A stretch of DNA of 64,000 nucleotides, taken from assembly GCA_020696855.1 (NCBI GenBank), contig JAJFMT010000002.1, positions 1-64,000 on the forward strand, in the 5' to 3' direction. Each line of letters begins with the position of its first letter. Position 1 is the first letter of the stretch. Both the position numbers and the translations under genes were made by a program. Positions 8,368 to 16,527 of this stretch are shown piece after piece. The notes beneath the pieces are model-generated. The model saw nothing but the letters and a program-made list of their open reading frames with translations, was not told where the DNA came from and did no database searches. Origin of the DNA: Pseudobdellovibrio sp. GTDB lineage: Bacteria; Bdellovibrionota; Bdellovibrionia; Bdellovibrionales; Bdellovibrionaceae.

Positions 8368-8392
8368 TGAGCCGATTAAAAGAATTGTCCCG

Positions 8393-8423
8393 GAAAACAA
8401 AACGGGCGCTTTGAGCACCCGTT
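8393..8423 (-). terminator. Terminator downstream of aspS
   Basis: AACGGGCGC (8401-8409) faces GCACCCGTT (8415-8423). In minus-strand RNA the single odd pair becomes G-U, and the hairpin is followed by a T-rich TTGTTTT. The hairpin lies between convergent cpaF and aspS and may also slow plus-strand transcription. Confidence 0.75.
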
Positions 8424-8452
8424 AAAAAATTTCTCTAATTTTTTATTCAGCT

Positions 8453-10273
8453 TTAGGCGTGAACGCTTTTATTATCTTCGATCGCTTTTTCAGCCTGCGC
8501 ACTTAAACGAACGCCGACTTCTACTAACTGATCGCGGCTTACCTGACTTGGACAATCGCTCATCAAGCAGCTGGCTTTTGCAGTTTTAGGAAACGCAATG
8601 ACGTCGCGAATCGCGTCTGTTTCTGCCAACAGCATCACTAAGCGGTCCATACCCCATGCAATACCGCCATGAGGAGGTGTCCCGTATTTTAAAGCGTCTA
8701 AGAAGAAGCCGAATTTCTTTTTCGTATCTTCTTCGGTCATGCCTAACAAGCGAAAGATCGCCTGTTGTATTTCATTTCTGTAGATACGAATTGATCCGCC
8801 ACCCATTTCATAACCGTTACAAACCAAGTCGTAAGCTTTCGCTAACATTTTCGGGTAGGCTTTTTCGTTGTTAGCAATCATGTCTTCAAAGAATTCATCT
8901 GTCGGAGACGTGAACGGATGATGACGTGATACCCAGCGTTTTTCGTCCGGAGAGTACTCTAATAACGGGAAGTCCACTACCCACAGGAAATTGTATTTAG
9001 AATGATCGATCAGCTTCAGCTCGCGTCCTAAGTGTAAACGTAAAGCTGATAGTGCCGAACATGCCGGATCATAATCATCAGCGACAACAATACCGCAGTC
9101 CGCTGCTGTACAGCCAAGCTTTGCGAACATCAGCTTCAGCTTATCAGCCGAAATAAATTTTGAAGCCGGAGACGCAATTGTGCCGTCCGCCTCTTGCTTC
9201 ATCCAAACGATGCCCTTTGCACCGTTCTTTTTGGCAAGGTCGGTTAATTTGTCAAATTGGCCGCGTGAGAATGTTCCGCCGCCCTGAACACAGATTCCGC
9301 GTACAATACCGCCGCGGGCAATTGCATCGTCAAAAACTTTAAAGCCTGAATTCATCGCCTGCTCTGAAAGATCTGTGATTTCCATGCCGAAACGAGTATC
9401 CGGCTTATCACTGCCGTAACGGTCCATCGCTTCGAAGTAGCTCATGCGTTGAAGCTTAGGGACATCAATGCCCTTAATTTCTTTCCAGATGTGGCGAAGC
9501 ATGCGTTCATTCAGATCTAAAATATCCTCAACATCGATAAACGACATTTCGATATCGATCTGCGAAAACTCAGGCTGGCGGTCTGCACGTAAATCTTCAT
9601 CGCGGAAGCAGCGTGCGATCTGGAAGTAACGGTCGTAACCACCCACCATCAACAGCTGTTTCAAAATCTGCGGAGACTGCGGAAGCGCATAGAAGTTGCC
9701 CGGATTCACACGTGAAGGAACCAAATAATCACGCGCACCTTCAGGAGTCGACTTAAATAAAATCGGCGTTTCAACTTCAAGGAAGTTGTTTGTAGATAAA
9801 AAGTTTCGGACCAACTGCGCTACTTTATGACGAAGAATAATATTTTTCTGTAACTGTTCACTTCGCAAATCTAAGTAACGGTACTTCAAACGCAAAGTCT
9901 CATTAACATTCTGGTCGTCTAACTGAAACGGAATAGTCGCTGCAGTATTTAAGATTTCGCAGCGAGTGGCTTCAACTTCCACCTCACCTGTTTTCAGTTT
10001 CGCATTTTTCATACCGTCCGGACGTGCACGCACGATACCTTCAATGGCAACGACATACTCAGAACGGAAATCTTTTGCAGTAGCTGTATCAGCTTTATTA
10101 GGGTCCAAAACAACTTGTACTAGACCTTCGCGGTCACGCATGTCGATGAACACAAGGCTTCCGTGGTCACGGCGCGTATTCACCCAACCCATGAGGACAA
10201 CTTTTTGCCCCACGTTTTTTGAGTTCAGATTTCCACAATATTCGGTTCTTTTCAGCTCTTTAACGAATTTCAT
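8453..10273 (-). CDS. aspS: Aspartyl-tRNA synthetase
   Basis: A full-length bacterial-type class II AspRS (606 residues). It has the N-terminal anticodon-binding OB fold ([19 protein letters not shown]), motif 2 ([16 protein letters not shown]), a GAD insertion domain (about 280-420) and motif 3 ([13 protein letters not shown]). It charges tRNA-Asp. The OB fold carries His in RRDHG, where E. coli has Leu. In characterised enzymes that His is associated with non-discriminating AspRS that also charge tRNA-Asn for GatCAB, so that is a reasonable inference. A TAGGA box lies about 10 nt upstream of the ATG. Confidence 0.97.
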   Translation of the reverse strand: MKFVKELKRTEYCGNLNSKNVGQKVVLMGWVNTRRDHGSLVFIDMRDREGLVQVVLDPNKADTATAKDFRSEYVVAIEGIVRARPDGMKNAKLKTGEVEVEATRCEILNTAATIPFQLDDQNVNETLRLKYRYLDLRSEQLQKNIILRHKVAQLVRNFLSTNNFLEVETPILFKSTPEGARDYLVPSRVNPGNFYALPQSPQILKQLLMVGGYDRYFQIARCFRDEDLRADRQPEFSQIDIEMSFIDVEDILDLNERMLRHIWKEIKGIDVPKLQRMSYFEAMDRYGSDKPDTRFGMEITDLSEQAMNSGFKVFDDAIARGGIVRGICVQGGGTFSRGQFDKLTDLAKKNGAKGIVWMKQEADGTIASPASKFISADKLKLMFAKLGCTAADCGIVVADDYDPACSALSALRLHLGRELKLIDHSKYNFLWVVDFPLLEYSPDEKRWVSRHHPFTSPTDEFFEDMIANNEKAYPKMLAKAYDLVCNGYEMGGGSIRIYRNEIQQAIFRLLGMTEEDTKKKFGFFLDALKYGTPPHGGIAWGMDRLVMLLAETDAIRDVIAFPKTAKASCLMSDCPSQVSRDQLVEVGVRLSAQAEKAIEDNKSVHA

Positions 10274-10301
10274 ACACCATTCCTACATTACAGAGGGGTA
10301 G

Positions 10302-10336
10302 GTTCGCAAATACTCTCGTAAGAGTCAAAAGCGAAC
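10302..10336 (-). promoter_or_regulatory. Two-part stem-loop in the aspS leader
   Basis: An outer stem GTTCGC/GCGAAC (10302-10307 with 10331-10336) encloses an inner stem ACTCT/AGAGT (10312-10316 with 10321-10325). It lies about 30 nt upstream of the aspS start, between divergent genes. It could be a leader RNA structure or an operator; no T-box features are seen. Confidence 0.3.
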
Positions 10337-10412
10337 TTTTGATGACCCTCATAAGAATTCGCAATACTTTTCCTAGACGACTCCCTCCGGCCGGTATTAC
10401 CATAATTCTACT

Positions 10413-10718
10413 ATGGCAAAACTTAAATTTGATCTACCGGCGCCCTTAGATTCAGCAGAGACCTACAATAGAATAAAGAATTTGGTCAACGGACCGAATG
10501 ATTTCAAAAAATTCGACCCAAAAGTGACTTCAAGCTTCGACGACCCGAGTAAAAAATGTGTGATTAAAGGCAGCCAATTCGACGCCACCCTTTGTGTTCA
10601 ATCCAAAGACGACAAGAACAGCCTTATTGCCATTGAGGTTGAGGTGCCTATGGCACTGGCCCTTTTCAAAGGTAAAATCAAAGAAGTTCTGGAAAAAAAT
10701 CTTAAAAAAATCCTGTAA
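10413..10718 (+). CDS. Small PHA_gran_rgn-like protein
   Basis: A 101-residue soluble protein. Its ending (AIEVEVPMALALFKGKIKEV followed by a Lys-rich helix) and the GSQFDATLCV strand resemble the putative polyhydroxyalkanoic-acid-system family (PHA_gran_rgn), whose members end with a similar amphipathic FKGKIE helix. The molecular function of that family is not settled. The gene is 21 nt upstream of the RpoH-like sigma factor in the same direction, so co-transcription is likely. No PHA synthase is in the window. Confidence 0.6.
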   Translation: MAKLKFDLPAPLDSAETYNRIKNLVNGPNDFKKFDPKVTSSFDDPSKKCVIKGSQFDATLCVQSKDDKNSLIAIEVEVPMALALFKGKIKEVLEKNLKKIL

Positions 10719-10739
10719 GCCCGATATAGTGTATCCCTC

Positions 10740-11783
10740 ATGGCTTTAAAAAAGAAAAAATCTCAGCCTAAAAAAAAGGTGCATGAAGAGGTCCGCAAAG
10801 TTGAAGCGGAAATCGTTGATCATGATGAGCCAATTGAACAGGGCGATGATGATACGTTTGAGCCCGATGGGGAAACCGTCGTAGGCGAAGATGCGCCCGG
10901 CACTGATGTATCTATGGTGCCTTCTACCGATTTCGAACGCGGAGCCCTGACCGGCAAAGACCCGCTTTCGATGTACCTGACTGAAATTCGCAAATACCCG
11001 CTTCTTTCAAAAGAGCAGGAATTTGAAATTGCAAAAAAATATTACGAAACCAAAGACCCTGCACTGGCGCAAACACTGGTAAAATCGAATTTGCGTTTTG
11101 TTGTCAAAGTGGCTGCAGAATATGCGAAATTTTCTTCGCGCTTGATTGACGTGATTCAGGAAGGCAACGTAGGCCTCATGCATGCCGTGAAAGAGTTTAA
11201 CCCGTACAAAGGCAATCGCCTGATTACATATGCTGTCTGGTGGATTCGCGGTTATATTCAGGAATATTTAATGCGGCAGTTTTCAATGGTCCGAATCGGA
11301 ACGACGGCGAATCAGAGAAAACTTTTTTACCAGCTTCAGCGCCAAAAAGAAGAGCTGGATAAAATGGCTTCTTCAGAAAACGTGGCACTTCTGTCACATA
11401 AACTTGGAATTCCTGAAGATGAAGTTTCTGAAATGGCAAAACGCCTGCGATCACGTGATGTCAGTCTGGATAAGCCTGCTTCCAGCCACGATGACGAACG
11501 TGCTACTCCTTTGTCGGCGTTACTGCGCAAAGAAGATGGAAGCCTGCCATTAGACGAACAAATGGCTTTAGATGAACAGCTAAAACTTTTAATGGATGCT
11601 GTTGAAAAGCTGAAAGCCAATCTGACCGAAAAAGAAAAGATTCTGCTTGAAGAACGAATACTCAGTGATGAACCGCTGACGCTTCAGGAAATAGGCGATA
11701 AATACAAAATCACCCGCGAAGCTGTACGCCAAACCGAAGCCCGTCTCATGAAAAAAATCAAAGACTTGATGACCACGTCTTAA
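10740..11783 (+). CDS. rpoH: RpoH-like (sigma-32 family) RNA polymerase sigma factor
   Basis: The 347-residue protein has a charged, low-complexity N-terminal extension (1-75), then sigma region 1.2 (DPLSMYLTEIRKYPLLS). Region 2 follows (NLRFVVKVAAEYAKF, DVIQEGNVGLMHAVKEFNPYKGNRLITYAVWWIRGYIQEY), with a QRKLFYQLQ stretch typical of RpoH, then region 4 with a C-terminal helix-turn-helix (LTLQEIGDKYKITREAVRQTEARLMKKI). The family directs heat-shock transcription. Compared with E. coli RpoH it carries about 60 extra N-terminal residues rich in Lys and Asp/Glu. Its stop abuts the stop of the convergent membrane-protein gene with no gap. Confidence 0.87.
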   Translation: MALKKKKSQPKKKVHEEVRKVEAEIVDHDEPIEQGDDDTFEPDGETVVGEDAPGTDVSMVPSTDFERGALTGKDPLSMYLTEIRKYPLLSKEQEFEIAKKYYETKDPALAQTLVKSNLRFVVKVAAEYAKFSSRLIDVIQEGNVGLMHAVKEFNPYKGNRLITYAVWWIRGYIQEYLMRQFSMVRIGTTANQRKLFYQLQRQKEELDKMASSENVALLSHKLGIPEDEVSEMAKRLRSRDVSLDKPASSHDDERATPLSALLRKEDGSLPLDEQMALDEQLKLLMDAVEKLKANLTEKEKILLEERILSDEPLTLQEIGDKYKITREAVRQTEARLMKKIKDLMTTS

Positions 11784-13394
11784 TTACTGATCAATTTTAT
11801 TCTGAATTTTATCTAAAAAGAAAAGACTCGCAATTGCAACCAGCAGGTACCCGCCCGTGGCCATGAGCGCCATCCCGTTACCCATGTTTTTTGTAACGTT
11901 ATAGACAGCGGCAATAATAATAATGTGGCCGGCACCGGCGGTAAAAAGCGGATTCACCTTCAGGTCAAGTATCTGCTTTTCAAAGAAAGTTATATAAAAC
12001 AGAACCGTCGCATAAATAAGGCCGTTGATAACCTGCAAGAATGCTTTGCCGCTGAACTCGGTAAAAATAACTTCAAAGTAATTTAACCCAATCAGGCCGA
12101 TCATCGAAAAGGTCATGATCCGCGAATACAAGGCCCACTTCTCACCTTTTAACTGCTCAATTCCCTTAATCGACAACACTGCTGCCGCAATTAAGCTGAT
12201 CGGTCTGAATTTTTCCGGAACCATGACATAAAACAATGTATGGATGGCCGTCAAACTCGCAAGCGAAAGCAAAAGCGAAGACGTAAGACCGCTCTTTTCA
12301 GGGTTTGAAAATTTTCTGACGCACAGATAGCAAAGCCCGAGAAGCAGCGCGGTTACTGCCGTGAAAGCCGGTGTCCACATCGTTTTAAAGCTGCTGATGT
12401 AATAGTACTCGGTTAAATAGAACAGTAAAACATAAGGAAAGAAGGAGTACGTATAGGATTTATCCACCTGCTCTGACCGGACAGCCTTCAGCGTATAAGC
12501 AGAGGCATAAAAAACAAAGTGACCAAGTGTGAAAAGCACCAGATTCATCACATCATTATCAACATACTCAGAGATCGCGCAGACAGCGAGAGCCAAAAAC
12601 GCTCCCAACGCCGGTAAAACCGTCAGGTTGTAATAAACCGACATCACCATGAAGAAGAATGAAATTCCTAAATAATAAAAATTTACAAATCCGCTACTGC
12701 CTTCGTACGTGATGTAAAGCGGGCTCACGTAAGCGCCGATGGCGGCTATGATCTGATAAACATTCAAGTCAAAACGGCGCGACATCAGCAAACAGGCGGC
12801 TGAAATCAGAAACACGGCAATCAGCGAAACATCCCGTGGAATAAGCCCGTAGAACCCTGCAGCCCCGTAACAGGCAATGTAAAGAATAATCGAACCGATG
12901 ATCGGAAAGTACTTCGCGTACTTTTCCATCGTGTTGGTTAATACAAACCCAAGTCCGAAAAACGCTACCCCGACAAGTGCAGCCAGTGAAACCTGAGACG
13001 ACGGCGCCAGCCAGTTGCCGTCCAATACAAACCGGCCACCGAAGTACATCCCGAAAATAATGAGCACACCGAAAAGCAGAACTGTAAACGTATCATCGGT
13101 AACAGTAATGACTTTTTGATTTTTAAAAACCGAAGTGTCAACAAAATGAAGAGTGGCTTTCGGCTGATTTACGGCATCAGAAGAATAATTGTAATGGTAA
13201 TCTTTTACGGGAGCCTCAACAGCAATAGCTCCTTGATCGGCATCGCTGCCTTCTGCAACCGCCGCTTTTGATTCGGCCGCCTTCGCAAGAATGCGTTCGA
13301 CAGGTTTACCTTTTGTGTAATTTTCTGCTATGAATTTTTCAATGGAGGATAAGCGTTGCTCTATGCGCTTTAGCCGGTTGTCTAAACTTTCCAG
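11784..13394 (-). CDS. DUF2339-like multipass membrane protein lacking a canonical start codon
   Basis: The 3' part encodes a multipass membrane protein (at least ten hydrophobic segments) resembling DUF2339 proteins. The open frame continues upstream of a GTG at 13067 that lies inside a membrane segment. About 110 more codons look coding: a coiled coil (YLESLDNRLKRIEQRL), an Ala/Glu linker, then TVLLFGVLIIFG. N-terminal coiled coils are usual in this family. No ATG, GTG or TTG occurs between the in-frame stop at 13416-13418 and 13067. I place the start at a CTG (13392-13394) preceded by GGGGGA. One fewer G in that run would instead link it to a TTG start, giving MIRHLWGYLESL. It follows fliA by 70 nt and abuts rpoH. 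Function unknown. Confidence 0.6.
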   Translation of the reverse strand: MESLDNRLKRIEQRLSSIEKFIAENYTKGKPVERILAKAAESKAAVAEGSDADQGAIAVEAPVKDYHYNYSSDAVNQPKATLHFVDTSVFKNQKVITVTDDTFTVLLFGVLIIFGMYFGGRFVLDGNWLAPSSQVSLAALVGVAFFGLGFVLTNTMEKYAKYFPIIGSIILYIACYGAAGFYGLIPRDVSLIAVFLISAACLLMSRRFDLNVYQIIAAIGAYVSPLYITYEGSSGFVNFYYLGISFFFMVMSVYYNLTVLPALGAFLALAVCAISEYVDNDVMNLVLFTLGHFVFYASAYTLKAVRSEQVDKSYTYSFFPYVLLFYLTEYYYISSFKTMWTPAFTAVTALLLGLCYLCVRKFSNPEKSGLTSSLLLSLASLTAIHTLFYVMVPEKFRPISLIAAAVLSIKGIEQLKGEKWALYSRIMTFSMIGLIGLNYFEVIFTEFSGKAFLQVINGLIYATVLFYITFFEKQILDLKVNPLFTAGAGHIIIIAAVYNVTKNMGNGMALMATGGYLLVAIASLFFLDKIQNKIDQ

Positions 13395-13465
13395 ATATCC
13401 CCCAAAGATGTCGTATCAATGTTGCAATATAAAATGAAAATCTAAATCAAAGAACCGGCACCGCT

Positions 13466-14251
13466 TTAAATCGCTTCAAGTTCTCCGGCCTCGATAGTTG
13501 CCGTCAGCTTCGCACGTAAGCGGATAACCGCCTGTGCATGAAGTTGCGAAACACGAGACTCAGTCACTTGTAAAACCTGTCCGATCTCTTTTAAGTTCAG
13601 ATCTTCGAAATAATATAAAGATAAAACGAGTCTCTGGCGCTCAGGAAGCTCTTCAATAGCCTTCGCTACAACATCTTTCACCACTTTTAAGTTCAACTGG
13701 TTGAAAGGGTTTCCTGATTTAGCACCTTCTAAAAGATTAGCGATAGATTTTTTATCAGAATCGCTGAATGTCGGCTGGTCATCGATTGATAACAAGCTGA
13801 CCGGGCGAACCTGATTTACAAGTTCATGGAATTCATTCAAAGGCATATTCAAGCGCGCCGAAATTTCTTCTTCAGTAGGAGCGCGGCCGATTTCATTTTC
13901 TAAAGCAGCAACCGTACGGTCCAATGCTTTCGATTTGTCGCGCACTGAACGCGGAACCCAGTCTTGCGAACGCAATTCATCTAAGATTGCACCGCGGATA
14001 CGGAATTCTGCATAAGTTTTAAATTTGTTATCACGGGTCGGATCCCATTTATCAATAGCATCCATCAAACCGATTGAACCCGCAGAAATTAAATCATCCA
14101 ATTCAATATTCGGCGGCAAACGCACGGCGATCTTCTGCGCAACAAACTTAATAAGAGGAGAGTACTCTTTAATGAGTTCTTCTTTCTGATTCCGCTTGAT
14201 ATTTTTTTTGGGTTCTTCTTTGTACTTTTTCAGAAGATTCGCTTTTGACAT
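13466..14251 (-). CDS. fliA: Flagellar sigma factor FliA (sigma-28)
   Basis: A 261-residue sigma-70-family protein with region 2 (EYSPLIKFVAQKIAVRLP, DDLISAGSIGLMDAIDKWDP, FKTYAEFRIRGAILDELRSQDWVPRS), region 3 (SKALDRTVAALENEIGR) and region 4 (LPERQRLVLSLYYFEDLNLKEIGQVLQVTESRVSQ, cited in part). The RGAILDELR and DWVPRS strings are diagnostic of FliA. It directs late flagellar transcription and is presumably inhibited by the FlgM encoded at 55.3 kb. It is the last flagellar gene of the fliL operon, 60 nt after flhG. Confidence 0.96.
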   Translation of the reverse strand: MSKANLLKKYKEEPKKNIKRNQKEELIKEYSPLIKFVAQKIAVRLPPNIELDDLISAGSIGLMDAIDKWDPTRDNKFKTYAEFRIRGAILDELRSQDWVPRSVRDKSKALDRTVAALENEIGRAPTEEEISARLNMPLNEFHELVNQVRPVSLLSIDDQPTFSDSDKKSIANLLEGAKSGNPFNQLNLKVVKDVVAKAIEELPERQRLVLSLYYFEDLNLKEIGQVLQVTESRVSQLHAQAVIRLRAKLTATIEAGELEAI

Positions 14252-14311
14252 TAATAACCCCTCTACCGTTTATACTAACCGAATACCGTATTTCAAAAAA
14301 GTCCAAACCCT

Positions 14312-15118
14312 CTAAGCATGACCAGAGGCGGGTCTAAATAATATGTCTAAACTTTTGACGACTTCGAACGGCGACGCCACCATTTGATTTTGAGACACTA
14401 TTTCACTGCATAATCCTGTAATCGCCTGTGCTGATACTGACTTCGCATCCTGTCTCACGATGAGACGCTGAAGCTGGTTGGACAGCTTCATTTGAGGGTC
14501 GAAAGGCACCGTTTTCTTATAGTTCAAACGTATAGGCAAAAATTGCTGGGCAACATCAGCAAACCTTAAGTACAGTTGCGCTCCTGCTTTTTCATCAGAA
14601 ACCTGATTGCAAATAATCGAGAATTTCTGAGCGCGGTACTTCTGATGAAGCACCTTAATTAAAGCGTAGGCATCAGTAAAGCTTGATGGATCAGGAGTGA
14701 TAATCACCATGCACTCATCCGCTACCGAGTTCAAATGAAGAACGTGGTCATGAAGGCCTGGAGATGTATCAATTAAAAGGTAATCGTATGAATAATTCAT
14801 TTCAGCGATGTGAGCTAAAATTTCGCGCCGCTGGAAAGCATTTAAGTGGCAAAGTCCGTAAAGGCCGCTGCCGCCTGCAAGTAAATCAAGATTTTGCGCG
14901 ACCGGCGTTAAGCACTCACGAAGAGGAGCACCTTCCATCACATCCTGAAGATTCTTCTGCGGGTGTACTCCGAAGAAGATATCAACATTTGCCATTCCCA
15001 GGTCACCGTCGAAAACTAAAACTCTTTTTCCCTGCTTTGCAAGGCTGACGGCCATGTTCGAAACGATCGATGTTTTACCAACGCCGCCTTTACCTGATGT
15101 AACACTCAGAATTCTCAT
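14312..15118 (-). CDS. flhG: FlhG/FleN MinD-like flagellar number regulator
   Basis: A 268-residue MinD/ParA-family ATPase with the deviant Walker A (KGGVGKTS, residues 10-17), switch I (DGDLGMANVD), and LLIDTSPGL as Walker B. FlhG controls flagellar number and antagonises FlhF; a single polar flagellum is typical of organisms with this pair. The start codon overlaps the flhF stop in an ATGA junction. The protein lacks the N-terminal DQAxxLR activation helix seen in some FlhG proteins; it begins directly with the first strand (MRILSVTSGKGG). Confidence 0.94.
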   Translation of the reverse strand: MRILSVTSGKGGVGKTSIVSNMAVSLAKQGKRVLVFDGDLGMANVDIFFGVHPQKNLQDVMEGAPLRECLTPVAQNLDLLAGGSGLYGLCHLNAFQRREILAHIAEMNYSYDYLLIDTSPGLHDHVLHLNSVADECMVIITPDPSSFTDAYALIKVLHQKYRAQKFSIICNQVSDEKAGAQLYLRFADVAQQFLPIRLNYKKTVPFDPQMKLSNQLQRLIVRQDAKSVSAQAITGLCSEIVSQNQMVASPFEVVKSLDILFRPASGHA

Positions 15119-16515
15119 GCTGTTGCTTCCTGACTTCTAGATTGTGTAATTTTTAAAATAAGATCGACGACTCTTTCCGGAGTTGCAAATTCAAAGTCTT
15201 CCGGAACCTTAGAGCCGATACCGAACGCAAATAATTTTGCACCCGTTTTCGCAACAAAGTTGTATATGTTCCCGTGCTGGCTGGCTTCGTCCAGGCCTGA
15301 GAAGATCACATCATTGTAACCGAAAGCTTCATAGCGTCTTGCGCATTCAATAAGGTCTGCATCTTTTGCTAGACTTGAAAGTACTAAGTGCACGCGCAGA
15401 GATCTGTAAACCGGAGGCGACATGCGTTTAATAAAGTTAATTTCATCCTGATTGCGTAAGTTCAAACCGGAGAAATCAACTAAAACATGATCCAGCTGAT
15501 CCAAATGAGGAATCACATGTGACCAATCTTGCTGATTACGGATTGATAGAAACGGCACATTCAGAATCTGAGCAAACATTTTCATTTGCTCTGCCCCGCC
15601 AACCTTAGTGTTGTCGGTAGAAATAATAGCGACGCGCTTTTGCTGATTCAAAATCATTTCACTCGCCAGTTTAATTAACGAGCTTGTCTTTCCTGAACCT
15701 GATGGGCCGACGAACAAGTGAAACTGCTCTTCGCACGTATGTGTAACAGGCGTGTGGTCCATTAAATATTTTGCGATACTGCTTTCAACAACTGAAGTGC
15801 GCTGTAACTGCTGGCCGTTCAGAGTTTTTTGACAGTGAACCAGGATTTCTCCTGCGATTTCAGGCAACAACCCTGCTGTAGTTAATTTCTGGTAAGCACC
15901 GCTCATTTGGTAATGAACGCCATAGTCTGCACCCGGGTGTGCGTGAACAAAACTTTGCGGAACGGTTTTAAACTGGCTCATCACCTGCTTTAAAGTTTCA
16001 ATTTCCTGCTTCAGTGAAGTCACTTCCATGTCGTTCCAGGCTTTTTTAGCCGCTTCAGTTACAGGAGTGTTCGGGCGGGCCGACACTGTTGGTGCAGCCG
16101 TTTCATCATTGTCGATATCAATGTAACGTCTTTCGGTCATGCGGTACGGCACTGAAGACGACGCACTAACCGTTGCTTTAGGTGCAGCCGCTTTCGAAGC
16201 CGCAGCCGCTGTTTGCGAATTCATTTTCGTCACTTGTGCTTCAATCATTTTGCGCATGACTTCTTTTTGTTCTTTAGCAGGAATGCGCTGAAACTTTTCT
16301 TTAACCTGCGGAGCCAGTTTAGATTCTACAAATTTCTTTTTATGAAGAGTGGCTTCTGAGAATGCCGCCGTCACTTCAATACTCTTTTCACCGCCGAGGC
16401 CAAAGCCTTTAGTGATCTCTTTTGCAGAAAGAATAATAGCATCCGGGCCGAGCTGAGTTTTAATCATCTCGAGAGCTTCTTTCATTGATCTGGCTTCAAA
16501 CTTTTTTACCTGCAT
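15115..16515 (-). CDS. flhF: Signal-recognition-type GTPase FlhF
   Basis: A 466-residue SRP-like GTPase that fixes the site of polar flagellum assembly. It has the B domain with a conserved start (MQVKKFEARSMKEALEMIK), an Ala/Thr-rich linker, the N domain (about 170-260) and the G domain with P-loop GPSGSGKTS (about 268-276), TDNTKVGG, and LVDFSGLN in place of the common DTAG motif. The change at the G3 motif (DFSG rather than DTAG) is worth noting but still ends in Gly. It overlaps flhG by four bases and follows flhA by 12 nt. Confidence 0.93.
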   Translation of the reverse strand: MQVKKFEARSMKEALEMIKTQLGPDAIILSAKEITKGFGLGGEKSIEVTAAFSEATLHKKKFVESKLAPQVKEKFQRIPAKEQKEVMRKMIEAQVTKMNSQTAAAASKAAAPKATVSASSSVPYRMTERRYIDIDNDETAAPTVSARPNTPVTEAAKKAWNDMEVTSLKQEIETLKQVMSQFKTVPQSFVHAHPGADYGVHYQMSGAYQKLTTAGLLPEIAGEILVHCQKTLNGQQLQRTSVVESSIAKYLMDHTPVTHTCEEQFHLFVGPSGSGKTSSLIKLASEMILNQQKRVAIISTDNTKVGGAEQMKMFAQILNVPFLSIRNQQDWSHVIPHLDQLDHVLVDFSGLNLRNQDEINFIKRMSPPVYRSLRVHLVLSSLAKDADLIECARRYEAFGYNDVIFSGLDEASQHGNIYNFVAKTGAKLFAFGIGSKVPEDFEFATPERVVDLILKITQSRSQEATA

Positions 16516-16527
16516 ATCCTACCCTTT

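Noticed and set aside
8367-8414. Possible 15-codon frame after cpaF (GTG start) as a TadB remnant
   Set aside because: Too short and ends inside the aspS terminator hairpin; no TadB similarity.
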